From positions 2,402,001-2,466,000 of the forward strand of contig JASPKZ010004199.1 in assembly GCA_030220185.1 (NCBI GenBank): DNA of 64,000 nt, in the 5' to 3' direction. The DNA comes from Diploptera punctata (taxonomy: Eukaryota; Arthropoda; Insecta; Blattodea; Blaberidae). How positions within the stretch are numbered: position 1 is the stretch's first letter; every line of letters begins with the position of its first letter. Made by a program: the position numbers and the translations under genes. Below, in pieces: positions 34,671 to 46,079 of the stretch. The notes beneath the pieces were generated by a model. It saw nothing but the letters and a program-made list of their open reading frames with translations. It made no database searches and was not told the DNA's origin.

Positions 34671-36284
34671 TCTTATATTTTCATATTTTATTGCTATTAT
34701 TATTACTGTTTAATTGCTATTGTTGCTTTAGGTATAGGATAGGAATATTGCTAGAAGTTAAGGTAATTTAATTTGTAGGCTGTGGGAAGGAATTATTCCG
34801 CCTTGGGTTACCATATTCCAGGGGAAGAAGTTAGAGTCTTGCCTGCACTTATTATAACTCGGCTCCACGTAAAATGGAAATTAACTAATCAAAATGCGCT
34901 CTGCAATTTAATATTGCTCACAGTTCGTGACGTCACAATTAACAATAAAATAATCTCACTTCCTTAGACATGTCATCTTACAGACTATTAAGCTTCACCT
35001 CATTTCGTAACTGCAGATTAAACAACTCTGACAAAAGTCAGAATTCTATCTCATCCCATGGGATCTCAGCAGAAATAAAATCTGCTGGGTAACAGCGCTT
35101 TGTAGGACCAGGGGCGGTTATTCGGGTGAAAGAAGCGAAGAGGTAGTCACGTAAGTTTAAACTCAAAACATTTTTAATTCTAATATTATTTCTAATTTTA
35201 CAATATTTACCGTGTAAATTTTCGAATTTTCCAATCCTTTTTTATTTGTGAGTGTCAACGACTTCAGTGAAAGAAACTGCCTAAATTTGAATACTTTAAT
35301 AAAACGTTGCGCTGGAAGAGTCGTCACAGGGCTGCAAGGTAATTTGACCCATGACGTGAACATATTTTCTCTAGTAGGAAAATATTTTCTCTTGATTGGC
35401 CAGTCCTCTCACAAGCATTGTTTAGAACAAGATGGAAAATGAGGCGTATGACACAGACTACCTCTCATTGATACGCAATGCATGCGCTCATAAGGTTTCC
35501 CTGAAGGGGAAGCTCTTCGCTGGTCTACAACAGCGGCAGTACACGTCCCGGATGGTCGGTGGAAATGTCAGTCCTCCCGGCCAAGTCGAAGTCGACTCGA
35601 GGACAATTTGTGGGGGCGTCAGAAGGTGAGTGACATGTCGTACTAACATCTCAAATTACTGTGGAGCACTGCCCAGAATTGAACCCACATCAGTGGCAGG
35701 CGAAACGAGTTACGATCGATGGAGATCCGCATTTGGTGGCCTGCGTGACTCCTTGTTAGGCCTAAGAACCCGTGTACCATCTGTGGAATCGCGCGTCCTG
35801 GTGTACTAAAACGTTCAAACTGTGAAGTCTTGCTCCGCGCTGGACACATCCCCGGGTGACGGACAGATGGTATGGTCAGTGTATCTGCTCGTCAGTCCTC
35901 CCATGGACTCGTGGACTATTTGTGGAGTCGGCAGGAGTGAGAGTTGTTTAACAATACAATTTTTCGAGATAATATTTTTAATTCGTAATATTTAACTGAA
36001 ATTATGCAACTTATATTTTTTACAAAACACAAATAAATAATTTTAAATCAAATTATGTGGTACGCTTTGTTAGCTATAGCAACCTATTCATTTAAGAAGG
36101 TGTATTTATATAATATAACTGAATAACCCAACAAGTAAATTATTAAGAACATAGTTATACATATTTGTGGAAACGAATACTTGAAGTAATTAATTTAATA
36201 CCGGTACTAACTTTGTTCAAATGTGCTATTAATTAATTTGAACGCATTTTAGTTAAAGTTTTGTTAATAAATGTGATTTGTTAA
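34671..36284. other. No gene identified; short diverged duplication
   Basis: The frame at 35432-35629 has no recognised domain. Blocks at 35565-35640 and 35890-35945 share GTCAGTCCTCCC, then a GACTATTTGTGG-like block and a run ending GTGAG, so an old local duplication is likely. A GT-type splice donor (AAG/GTGAGTG) near 35625 could be chance. Confidence 0.4.
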
Positions 36285-38040
36285 GTTATATATATATATA
36301 ATATATATATATTTATTAAACACAATGTGTACACTAATATTATATACATGGTTTTACCATTTTGCTATTAATTCGTGAATTGTTTTGGTTCTGTTGTCGC
36401 ACTTCACTAAGTGATACTTTGGGCACGGTTTGCTACAGAGTTTACAGATGCAGGAATCCTCAGGTTCATGGTAATTTTGTTTATGACATATTTTCCCATG
36501 GAAGCCGTGAGCGGCGAAGCGTGTGTATAAGTGGCGAAGTCGAAAATTTGGTCCTTTCCATTCGTCTGTGTTTAACGCTTCTGTTTCCGTGATCTCGTTC
36601 GGATTTCGTTCGGAATCTCTCTGGCTTTTCTCTGTCTCTCCTCGATTGCTGTTTTGTATGCCTGCGTTTCTGGTAGATCGAAGTGTTTACGATATCTTCT
36701 ATGAAGTAAGACTCCTTTGCTATTATGTAGGCATAGCTATGTCTTGTGAATTTTGAAATTGAAAGAGCCCGTTTTAGGAATCTCGCTTTTATGCTTTCAA
36801 GTTTCATGAAATTTTTGGCTGTGAGATATGTCCATATTAGCTGGATTCCATAAGTGGCAACCGGCATAACTTTGATGTTGAATAATGCTATTGCCGTTGG
36901 TAGGGATAGGTTTCGTAACTTTGGAATATCATAAATGGCTTTTGTGGCAGCTGTAGCACGCTCTTGTATATGCATCGAGAATACTGTTCCGGTGGTCTGT
37001 AATGTTATTCCTAGGTATTTGAAGCTGCTAACGAATTCTAGAGTTGACCCGTCGCATGTGAGGTGATCTCTCTGGATAGTCTTCCCTCCTCTCCTAAATT
37101 TCATAGCTTTGGTCTTTGAGCTATTTATTATCATTGAATTTTCTAGTGCCCATTTCCTGATCTTCTCCATGGCTGCTTGTAGGTCTTCTAGGCTCCTGGA
37201 GAGGATAGCCATGTCATCTGCGTACATAAAGAGTTTGACGTTCCTTGTGTCTATCACCTGACCGATGTCCGCCGTCATGACGTTAAAGAGTATCGGGCTC
37301 AGCGGGTCTCCTTGTAGTACCCCTCTTGTCTGGATGATATTTTTCGACGTAGTTATGCCGTCGTGTATAGCCACAGAGTTTGCGGTTAGCACAGACGCGA
37401 TTATTTGTAGTTCATTGCTAGTCCTACCTAGTACGCTTTCTAGCTTTTGAATGAGTATATTCCTGTTGATGCTATCGAAGGCTTTAGCGTAATCTATGAA
37501 GATTGCGTACAGAGGGGTGGTGGGTTGCGCCAAGGTAGTTGTTATTTCTTTTATAATTTCATGTACAGCGTGTAGCGTTGATCTGCCAGGGGTGAAGCCA
37601 TATTGATTCATTGTTATGATAGCACGTAATCTCGGTTCAATTCGCCTCAGTAGAAGTCTGCTGAAAAGTTTAAACATGACGTTTTCCAGGGCTATTCCCC
37701 TATATGAATTTGGATCGTCCTTTCGTCCTTTGCCTTTGTAAAGCACAGTTATCAGTGTGCTCCTCCACTGTTTTGGGATTGAATTATTCTTGAAACATTC
37801 TCTGAAAAGGCACGCTAGCGGTTCCGCCAGGTCTCGGACTGTGTCTTTCAGGTGTTCAGCAAATATTCCATCTGGGCCGGCCGCTTTGTTGTTCTTTCCG
37901 TTCATGATTAGTTGAGTGACTTCTTCGGTTGTGATGGGGGTCGAGGTTTGATTGCGTTCCGCATGTAGTGAGAAGGAGTTGGACATTTTGTTCCTTTCTC
38001 CCAGGAGGTTGCTGAAGTGCAGTTCCCATCGCTCCATATT
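36285..38040 (-). mobile_element. LINE family E, 5'-truncated, long open RT frame
   Basis: Minus frame of 518 codons (38037-36481). The RT domain reads KAAGPDG at residues 51-57, IDYAKAFDSINR from 181 (motif A), GVLQGDPLSP at 239-248 (motif B) and MYADD at 271-275 (motif C with both Asp). A FKYLGITL thumb-region motif and an IKARFLKRALSISKFTRHS segment follow. Near residue 450 the frame shifts: the family's C-terminus continues in other frames and reaches a Cys/His module (HGFHGKIC, CICKLCSKPCPKYH) near 36375-36520. At least two single-base indels, near 36690 and 36600, break it. The left tail ends in TTTAATAAATATATATAT. The right border at about 38040 cuts the element inside the coding region, typical 5' truncation. 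Confidence 0.85.
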
Positions 38041-38562
38041 TTGTTAAGTTATTGAAACATAATATGAGTGACTGTGTAATTGATAATATACACAAGAGCC
38101 AACTTTCATGTAGATCTTGCCGTGAGAAGAATTACCTCATACAACATGGACCAGATTTATCAGAACTAACGAAAATAAATTAAAATACTTTTTTTCTTGT
38201 TCTACTTACGAGAAATGTTGATTATTATCTGACAGTAAACAATTAGGTCTAAATACTTAATTTTGTTGGAACTGTTTATTTATCGGTCAAGACAGAAATA
38301 CTAGTTGAATGAAAATGGAGTACGCTAATGGAATCAGAAGGTTGCAACGTGGAGACAACCATTGGCTTTATTAGAGAAGTTTATATAATGACTTCCTACG
38401 GTAGAGTTATTTAATTGTAGCCTATATACGGTACGTGAGTATGAAATTGCTTAAAATATTTTATACATCATATTATTATGATAGGTTTCTAGAAACACAT
38501 TCTGAATAGTAAATGCCCAAATATTATTTATAAGCTGAACATTTTGCAATAGGGTCGGTCTT
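38041..38562. other. No gene seen
   Basis: AT-rich, unassigned. Confidence 0.5.
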
Positions 38563-38848
38563 GATGTACTAGTGGATATCATACTCATCTCTGGTTCCAA
38601 GGTTCGCAGGTACAAACCAGGCCGAGATCGATGGAGTTTGAAGGCGTAAAAATCCTGAGTACGGGCTCAATTGGAAAGAAAATAAAGCCTTGGAACCTGT
38701 ATCGTAGATTTACGGCACGTAAAAGAACTTCAAGCCTAAAAAAGGAACACATGAGCAAAATTTGTTGGCTCTTTCATGCCCACATTAAAATTGCTATGTT
38801 AATATAATGACCCAAGCTGTTAAAGAGCGTCATTAAATAAAATAATAT
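38563..38848 (+). mobile_element. SINE family 4, copy 3
   Basis: tRNA-like head with GTACTAGTGGATATC and GGTACAAACCAGG, body GGCGTAAAAATCCTGAG, GTATCGTAGATTTACGG, tail TTAAAGAGCGTCATTAAAT. Confidence 0.8.
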
Positions 38849-38943
38849 AACATTTTGCAACGCGAGTTTTAAGCTAAAGTGTAAGACTCATTTTCGTTTT
38901 ACAACTGGATAACTTCTGTGATCACCGCACGCCATTATATATA

Positions 38944-39620
38944 CAGGTGCGATCAGTATAGCATTGGACAGCAGACGCGGGGATTTCACTGTACATTGCT
39001 GATGCACTCGCGGCGGGGAACGGGAAGCTTAGGATCGCGGTGATACAAACACACGCATTTTAGTAACTATTTTACAAATTGTCGTATTTACCAACTTTAT
39101 TGCAGCAGGTGCTGGAACTGTTCACCTTCATTGCCCATACATTTTTGACACCTCTTTATAAAATTTGTTGTACAGATTATGAACTGTTGAACGTGACGGA
39201 ATTTTTACACCCGGGAATCGTGTTTCGAAAAGTCTTCGTACTTGGCTGGTAGACTGAGTTAACAAATATTGATCATAAATAAATACACGTTGTTCAGGAG
39301 AAAAATAGTTAGCCATTATACAGTTTACACTTTACACTTATACATAAGTATTTCAATTTACACTTACACACGCCTGTTTTATAAGATACAAATATTAAAA
39401 TTAAAATAACTTGTACAGACGTCATTCAGTACACAAGGAAAAGCGAGCCAGCATCTTATCGACTCGAAGCATACAATTTGACTGCGATCGTGAATGCGTG
39501 GGATGTGCTTGTATACTGCTGAGTCTGCGTAAATTTCAAGTCCCGTGTCTGCACGCGTAAGCCTTCGTCACCGCACAGCAAAAACCCCGCGTCTGGTGCC
39601 CAATGTTATACTGATCGCAC

Positions 39621-39622
<2 letters not shown>
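38944..39622 (-). mobile_element. Deleted Tc1/mariner-type element, 679 bp, about 45-bp TIRs
   Basis: Left end CAGGTGCGATCAGTATAGCA and right end the complement of CAGTGCGATCAGTATAACA. The inverted match continues through CAGACGCGGGG. TA lies left of the element. On the right TG stands where TA is expected. The centre keeps a minus-strand helix-turn-helix frame (39128-39316). The rest of the transposase is deleted. A second copy is at 47096-47915. Confidence 0.85.
39128..39316 (-). pseudogene. Transposase N-terminal helix-turn-helix remnant
   Basis: 62 codons starting MANYFSPEQRVFIYDQYL, then VRRLFETRFPGVKIPSRSTV and NLYNKF. This is the DNA-binding N-terminus typical of a Tc1/IS630-type transposase group (fPgvkiPsrsTvhrlvnKF). 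It stops abruptly at 39128. The other copy of the element continues 100 residues further in the same reading, so this end marks an internal deletion. Confidence 0.7.
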
Positions 39623-39651
<29 letters not shown>

Positions 39652-39932
39652 TTAATAGTCTAGCATCACAAGAGTTCCAGGTGCGAATTACAGCCATTGT
39701 GTTAGTTAGTTTTAAACACAGAATCTGGTAGGGCCCAGACAAGCCTGATAAGGACGCTTTAGTATTAATTTTATTAAGAAATAATAAAATTCGGTTAAGA
39801 AAACTGAAAATGATGTTAAAAACTGTGTCATGCTAACCACATGATCACATATATTATCATCTGATAACCAGTAATAACAACGTCACTCGGTCTTGGTGCT
39901 TTCCTACCACGTAATTATATTTTTAAAATTAA
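39623..39932. other. (TA)n run, then no gene seen
   Basis: TA run at 39628-39652. Rest unassigned. Confidence 0.6.
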
Positions 39933-40345
39933 TTAATCGGCCGTGGTGGACTGGTGGTTATGCTCCTTGCCTCTGGTCCCGAGGGTCGCAGGTTCAAACC
40001 CGGCCGGGGTCAATAGATTTTTTTAGGATGGAAAAATCCAAGGAGCAATCCTCCGGGAGGGACTTTAAGCCGTGGGTCCCGAGTCCGAAGATTTTCAGGC
40101 TCGTAAAAGATCCTTAAACCTGAATGAAAAGGCCTCTAAGCAAAATTTACCGAATTTTCCCGTCCTAGTACTACCTTGGTTTCGTAGATGTCAGTATGAG
40201 GCGGAACGCTGATCACGGACCACTCAAATGGCATCTATACGAAAACAAGTGTAACTAAATTAGTATGATTCAAATTCTTCCCTGTAGGGGGAGAGCGCCT
40301 AAATTTCTGTTAAGGGAAAACATGGGCTTACAAGAAGAATTAAGT
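39933..40345 (+). mobile_element. SINE family 3, full-length plus copy
   Basis: Head GGACTGGTGGTTATGCTCC (A box) and GGTTCAAACCCGG (B box), body GGAAAAATCCAAGGAGC, CCGTGGGTCCCGAGTCC, GCCTCTAAGCAAAATTTACC and tail GGGAAAACATGGGCTTAC. About 410 bp, long for a SINE. The two other copies are on minus at 19785-20135 and 25475-25870. Confidence 0.85.
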
Positions 40346-40664
40346 TATTGTACAAACATGTAAACATATTAAACTGGCAGCGACAGATGGAAAATCGGTG
40401 ATTACGCGGGAACCCCTTATGAATATACTGCTCTTATACACATCCATCGAATGTGTGGTCTGGTTGTAAGGCGTGCTGTGTCTAATACCTTCCTACCAGA
40501 GCACTCAAGTGGAGGTTCAGATCAGGAAACTAAATATGTCATAGCAAACTATTATTTCACCTCATCACATTTTTCATTTTGTATAAATTCCTTTCGATAT
40601 AACAATACGGAGTAAACACGTTATCAGCATTTCATCGAACTACTTACAAAAATATCGTACACTT
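40346..40664. other. No gene seen
   Basis: Contains a weak tRNA-like stretch near 40455-40525, too degraded to call. Confidence 0.4.
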
Positions 40665-40985
40665 CAAATTGGTAGAGGATAGATAGATAGATGGAAAGCT
40701 CTGCGGCCATCACTTAAGTGTTGGCGGTGGGCGATCCATTTTGGTTCTCCTTTATAGGTGGAACCCCGGGTTCCTGTAAAATACATTAGCCCCGGTTTAA
40801 ATTTTGAATTTAAATTTGAAGTTAATTAGCAGAGTGAAGTGGGGTTCTATTCCAGCATTTGCTCTTGGATTGAAGGAAACCGCTTAAAACCTCAATCGGA
40901 ATAGTCGATCATGCGGGATCTTGTCAAGTTTGGCTTTCGGGTGACTATATTGGGAGGGCCAAAACCTGACATCAGGCTTCTCTTT
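40665..40985 (+). repeat. Possible unclassified repeat
   Basis: GATAGATAGATAG start, GTGGAACCCCGGGTTCC palindrome, end GACATCAGGCTTC. Different in composition from its surroundings. Single copy in the window. Confidence 0.3.
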
Positions 40986-41039
40986 ATTTATATAGGTCTA
41001 TATGTTCCGCTACCTCTTGTGTGAATTGAGAATACTACA

Positions 41040-41445
41040 TATATAAGAAAAATGTATGTTTGTGTTGGAATACTTGGGTAGCTCAGGTCGTCAGAAGCGC
41101 TAAACGTACAGAGTTTAGAGACTCGGGTTCAAATCTCGACTCAAGCATTCATTTTTCTTTTCATATCATATTTGCCTTCATTGCCAAATGTCAACATCTA
41201 AATATACAAGCGTTACTGCTATAAAGTAAATATTCTCTTTAAAAATTTGCTTAACTGTTATGTTGGCCACGAGATGTCAGTCGGAACGATTTTCCGCTAC
41301 CTCTTGTGTGAATTGAGAATACTACATATATAAGAAAAATATATGTTTGTGTTGGAATATTTGGGTAGCTCAGGTTGTCAGAAGCGCTAAACGTACAGAG
41401 TTTAGAGACTCGGGTTCAAATCCCAACTCAAGCATTCATTTTTCT

Positions 41446-41490
<45 letters not shown>
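41040..41490 (+). repeat. tRNA-like repeats, family B, two direct copies
   Basis: Units 41073-41145 and 41360-41432. Acceptor-type pairing CTTGGGT/ACTCAAG in the first, anticodon-type hairpin CTAAAC-GTACAGA-GTTTAG, B box GGGTTCAAATC. Flanks ATATAAGAAAAAT on the left and ATTCATTTTTCTTTT on the right are inverted. The GTACAGA loop is shared with family A. The second copy ends in a (TA)n run at 41451-41487. Confidence 0.7.
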
Positions 41491-41491
<1 letters not shown>

Positions 41492-41691
41492 TTCAGGTTA
41501 ATGAAATTATTCATACAATTACGGTAATATGCGCATTTTTTTAAATTTTACTCTTCTGTTGTTCTCTCCGTAGTTGTCAGGTGATGTCAGTTTCTCTGCA
41601 ATTGGTGGGATGAACCTGTAGCAGTAGGATCAGTTTTTAATTTGTCGTATTAAGATTAAACTTGTTAAGAACCAATGTGTACAATATATGT
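41491..41691. other. No gene seen
   Basis: AT-rich, unassigned. Confidence 0.5.
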
Positions 41692-42045
41692 CCCGCGCTG
41701 TAGTCGAGCGGTTTAATACATGGTGTCTTGGTACAGAGCTACGGAATTTATGCTGGTTTCAATCGCCATGAGGGAAGACATTTTCTCATGGAATTTCGGC
41801 CAGTATTGGACCGTGTCCATCCAGCCAGAGTCATGAGGAATCTGGGTAGCTATAATAAGTAGTGGCTCCAGGTTGAGATATACTGACTGAGGAATCCGAC
41901 ATGCTGATCATATATCACCCCTATACTGAATGATTGTCCACTTTTGTATTTAACACGTAGATATGAGGTCCGCAACCGGCAGGCAGGCCAAGGACTTTCT
42001 AGACCTCTCATGCCATGAAATTACGAGTACATGGGTGGTGTTAAC
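41692..42045 (+). mobile_element. SINE family 5, full copy with tRNA-like head
   Basis: Head CCGCGCTGTAGTCGAGCGG, body as in 30776-31135: TTTTCTCATGGAATTTCGG, GGGTAGCTATAATAAGTAG, CAACCGGCAGGCAGGCCAAG. Tail CTCATGCCATG. Confidence 0.8.
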
Positions 42046-43300
42046 CAAATATTTTTCAAGCCAGTCAACAGCAGATTAGAGTAAAGTTGAACCTCTTGTA
42101 AAAAATGGGAAAAACTTGACTATAAATTTCGTTTGTACTATCTGAAATTATGGAATAGATACATCGGCCTAATTTTTAATGTAACATCTGAACATTACAC
42201 ATAAGAAAAGACACTAATTGTTAGTTCACTGTTTTGTTTACTATTTAACATTAATTTGGAAAAACTGCACTTACACTATCTCAAAACTGCAAAGAACTGC
42301 GAATACACGGTAGCAGTTAGAAGTAGCAGCGATAACGTTATCATTGAATGATAACTCACAAACATCATAGTGAGTTACCAAACGTTATTAAAAATGGGTG
42401 TACACTTACTTATCACTCCCTAACGCTGATCCAACCAGCGATAACCCAAAACAGCGATAGAAAAATCGTAGACTAAGTAATATACTCTGTGGAGAAAATA
42501 GCAGTTAGCGTCAACAGTCTAACAGTTTCATAATATTGCGATTTGCGTATTTAAATAAATACTTTAAAATTGTCTAATAATGTTATAAAAATTGTTTTAA
42601 AAGTTTTAAATATTAGAAAATGATGGTAAGTACAGAACAAAAGCTATAGTTTACAACAATATAACATAAAAATTATGCGCTAGTAGAAGTGCAGTTGAGC
42701 CAGAAATTTATTAAATTGCAACTAATTATTATTTATACAGTAACACTTGTTTAATCCGGAATGTGAATAATGCGGAAATATGTCCAATGCGAACAAATGT
42801 TATGTCGAAAAGTGTTTTCCATCATGTCTTTGCACACTTGCAGAATTGCTGGAACAAGTGCATTGCACCCAAAGGAGACTACTCTGAGAAGGACTATTAA
42901 AATTGTGAGGATGAGTAAAGGTATGTTGCCAAAATGTTTAATGATCACTCTTTATTGAACAGCCTTCATATTACAACACAAAATACAAATGTTAAGATTT
43001 TTTTAGAGCCGGTCAAGTTCACATTCACTCCCCGAGCTTCCTGATCTCGTTGCTTCTACGGCGGTACTTTGTGTATTCAGGGGAGTGGGAGGGGAATGCC
43101 AAACGCATGCGCAAGAGTAGAATGCAAACGAGAGCGACCGGGAGTATCGGATCAGATTTATCGTGAGCAGTGAACAGTCTTCATAGGCAAAATAATGTAT
43201 GCGATGACTACAAAAGGTAAAGAGAATGTATTAAGTAAATTATCTGATGGAACCTACATTATACAAACCTTATGCTTTGAATACAAGCCTTTATATTACA
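42046..43300. other. No gene seen; short GC-richer stretch
   Basis: 43010-43170 is richer in CG and includes ACGCATGCGCAAG, which resembles an NRF-1-type site. No coding exon or start signal was recognised beside it. The frames at 42751-42958 on both strands are mutual shadows without motifs. Confidence 0.35.
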
Positions 43301-43304
43301 TGTA

Positions 43305-43640
43305 AAAGCCCTTCTTCTTCGTCACTGTTAAGACTTATTTACTAGCCTGTTCCGGCTCCAAATTGCTGCTGTTTTCATCTTTTCTTTGGTCTTCCCAAAC
43401 TTCGTCTTCGTGGTGAATAATTGTATGCTCCTTTTGGTATTCTATACTCAGTCATCTTTGCTAAGAGCTCTTTCCAGTTTGTTTTGTATTTCACTGTTGT
43501 TGTGTTTAATTCGTCTACTTTTAGTTGTTGTCTTATTTCTGTGTTTTGTTTATTGTCTGTTTTTTTATATCCTGCTATTGGTCTGAGGAATTTCATTTTA
43601 GCAGCCTGTATTCTGGTAAATTGTTGTGTTGTCATTTGAA
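43305..43640 (-). mobile_element. LINE 3' fragment, family D-related
   Basis: 86-codon open stretch: MTTQQFTRIQAAKMKFLRPI, DNKQNTEIRQQLKVDEL, NWKELLAKMTEYRIPKGAYN and RRSLGRPKKR. Same C-terminal plan as 45131-45505. 5' truncated. Confidence 0.8.
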
Positions 43641-44029
43641 AGTATTATTTAAATATGTACTTAGTACTTTAAGTAAAATGTACTCCCACAGCACTAAATG
43701 TGTGTTTAAAATTCACATCAATTTATTTCCATGCGAAATTATCAAGAACATTACAAATTATAAGGTTTCCTTTCATCTGCCAATAAATAGAAATATCAGA
43801 AAATAGTTGTTAACCACAGAATAACTTATTATTTATGTATATAAAATGGTTAAAATAGTAAATTGTGCATTGATTGAATTTATGCTGTTTAAAACATGTA
43901 AATATTAGCGTACTAATTTTTAAGCAATAGTGCATAAAATTATATAGGCCTATAATGTGACTATCTTTTCAAGTTTTTGGGAGTAGTTACAATTTGATAC
44001 ATTCATTTCAAGCAAAAGGCTTCTTAAAT
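43641..44029. other. No gene seen
   Basis: AT-rich, unassigned. Confidence 0.5.
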
Positions 44030-44240
44030 TAATATTAAGAAGCTAAAGCTGTTACTATGATTGAAATAAGTATATTAAAGTACACAACTAAATTATTGTA
44101 ATCAAATGGTAAAGAGAAAAATTTATGCCTGAATTAGCTCAATGGTTAAGAGCATCAGCACGGAAAGCTGAAGGTTCGGGGTTCGATTCCCGGTTCAGGC
44201 ATAGATTTTTCACTTTACCATTTGATTACAAAAGGCTTCT
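44030..44240 (+). repeat. tRNA-like repeat, family C, acceptor stem extended to about 37 bp
   Basis: The tRNA-like unit 44127-44200 folds as acceptor GCCTGAA/TTCAGGC (7 bp), D arm GCTC/GAGC, anticodon-type arm TCAGC-ACGGAAA-GCTGA, and T arm with TTCGATT loop (one mismatch). Position 33 is C, not U, so normal decoding is doubtful. The sequence left of it (TGTAATCAAATGGTAAAGAG…) is the near-perfect complement of the sequence right of it (…CACTTTACCATTTGATTACA), so the acceptor stem continues for about 30 more base pairs. The upstream part 44030-44105 is the family C arm seen at 56.3-57.2 kb. Confidence 0.8.
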
Positions 44241-44430
44241 ATTTAAAAATACGATAAATTGACATCCATTATTCTATAATTGGAGTATATCAAACTGAGA
44301 CCTGCAATTCAGTTCAGATGTTCAGAAAACCAACGTTTTACTGTTAAAAAATTGTAAACTATTGAAAATGCAAGTTCAGCTTTTATTTATTTTTTGCCGA
44401 TTTTAAATGTTTTATAGATTTATATTTAAG

Positions 44431-44469
<39 letters not shown>

Positions 44470-44474
44470 GTTTT
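44241..44474. other. No gene seen; (TA)n at 44433-44466
   Basis: AT-rich, ends in a TA run that joins the LINE. Confidence 0.6.
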
Positions 44475-44695
44475 AACAATGTTGATAAGACTTTTGACAA
44501 AGTAGACAGAAATATATTACTACAAATTTTATACAAATTTTAGCTGGTGATAACGTTCCACAACAACATATTATTAATATCTTCAACATCTATAAAGATA
44601 ATGAAATCTCTGTTAAACAAGATGGCAAATTATCTTCTTGGGAAAAGATCAACACTGGAGTAAGACAGGGATGTGGACTTTCACCGGTGCTTTTC

Positions 44696-44755
<60 letters not shown>

Positions 44756-45545
44756 TAAATTAATAAACGAATGGAGGAAAACACAACGAGGATATATACC
44801 CATCAATAGGAACCTCAAACTCGATGCTATTCTTTTTGCAGACGATTTAGCTCTTCTGGCACTTTCCGAAAATGATTTGCAACGATCAATTTATAATTTA
44901 CAAAAAATAGGTGCCAAATTTAATATGGAAATATCAATTAACAAAACTAAAATTATGGCATTTCATGGGAAGGACCCCATACAAAGTAAAATCTGTCTCC
45001 AGAATAAAATTTTAGAGAGATCTAATCAATTTAAATATCTTGGATATTATCTCTCTATCTGGGATGAAAAGGATATCCCTGAAAAAAAATTACTAGTTAT
45101 AATAAAAGTTTAGGAATTATTAATCAAGTTATGAAACCATCCCTTGTACAAAAAAACACCAGATTACGTTTATATAACACTTTGGCCAGACCAGTGTTGA
45201 CCTATGGTAGTGAAGCATGGACACTAAAAAGACAACATGAAAGCAGAATAACGGCTTGTGAAATGAGATTCATGCGCAGAACAGCGGGTTACACCAGATG
45301 GGATCGGAAAAGGAACACCGATATCTTAAAAGAATTGAAGACTACGCCAATTTTGGAATATATTAAACAGTACCAACTAAATTGGAAACACCATCTAGAA
45401 AGAATGAGTTCAAATCGGATCCCCAAAGCTGTTTATAATTATATACCAAGAGGACGAAGATCACTGGGCCGTCCTATGAAACGCTGGAGGGAAAATTTTC
45501 TATAGGATCGTAACAGGCCTTGGCCTAATACTTGGAAGGAAGAAG
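44475..45545 (+). mobile_element. LINE family D, RT to 3' end, with (AT)n expansion in the RT
   Basis: RT motif A remnant DKTFDKVDRNIL (44480-44525), motif B INTGVRQGCGLSPVLF (near 44648-44697), then an (AT)n run at 44697-44753, then MNKLINEWRKTQRGY, motif C ILFADDLALL near 44828-44860 and SNQFKYLGYYLS. After a frameshift near 45110 a 124-codon frame gives LARPVLTYGSEAWTLKRQ, RRTAGYTRWDRKR, NWKHHLERMSSNRIPKAVYN and GRPMKRWRENFL. The copy at 57965-59160 lacks the AT expansion. 5' truncated. Confidence 0.9.
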
Positions 45546-45559
45546 AAGAAGACAATGTT

Positions 45560-45985
45560 GATACATTTTTCCGGCACCAATGCTTTGTCTTCAATTTTGC
45601 TTTATAATTTTCCTCCATTCGTCTCTATTATAACACATTTCTTCCTCTATTTTTCAGTCCTCCAAAGTTTCTCTAATCCCTTGGATCCACGTGAGATTTG
45701 GTCGTCCTTTTCTTCTCATTCCTGATGGTGTCAATTCCATTATTTTTTTGGTAATCTTTCATCCTCCATTCGCCTAATATGCCCGTACAATTATAGTTGC
45801 TTTTCTTGGACAAATTCTAAAATTGAGTTTTGTACATTCATTTTCTCTTTTATAACATCATTTCTAATTTTCTCTCTCCTTGATATCCTAGCTGATCTTT
45901 TCCAATAGTCCATTTCTGCTACCATTAATTTTCTTTTCATCTGATAATTTATAGCCCAAACCTCTGAACCATAAGTCATAGTACT
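45560..45985 (-). mobile_element. LINE 3' fragment, C-like
   Basis: Minus strand: MTYGSEVWAINYQMKRKLMV, AEMDYWKRSARISRREKIRN, SILEFVQEKQL, then in another frame RRMEDERLPKKIMELTPSG and GRPNLTWIQGI. Related to LINE C (WLGHVLRMEDERWPK) but distinct. 5' truncated. Confidence 0.75.
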
Positions 45986-46079
45986 TCAAAATTCTTCTAT
46001 TGTTCCATTTAATTTATTGAAAAACACTTTTTTAACCTTATTCTCATCTTCACTAATTGTATAGACACCTACCTTACTC

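Noticed and set aside
36523..37450. Plus-strand frames over the LINE E RT
   Set aside because: Shadows of the minus-strand RT.
38944..39622. Calling the 679-bp element a plain MITE
   Set aside because: It keeps a recognisable transposase helix-turn-helix, so it is a deletion derivative of a known type.
43010..43180. Host promoter with NRF-1-like site
   Set aside because: No transcript start, exon or conserved neighbour supports it. Left as a note only.
44127..44200. A functional tRNA gene (anticodon GGA)
   Set aside because: Position 33 is not U, T stem has a mismatch, many near-identical copies lie in inverted repeats. Better called tRNA-like repeat.
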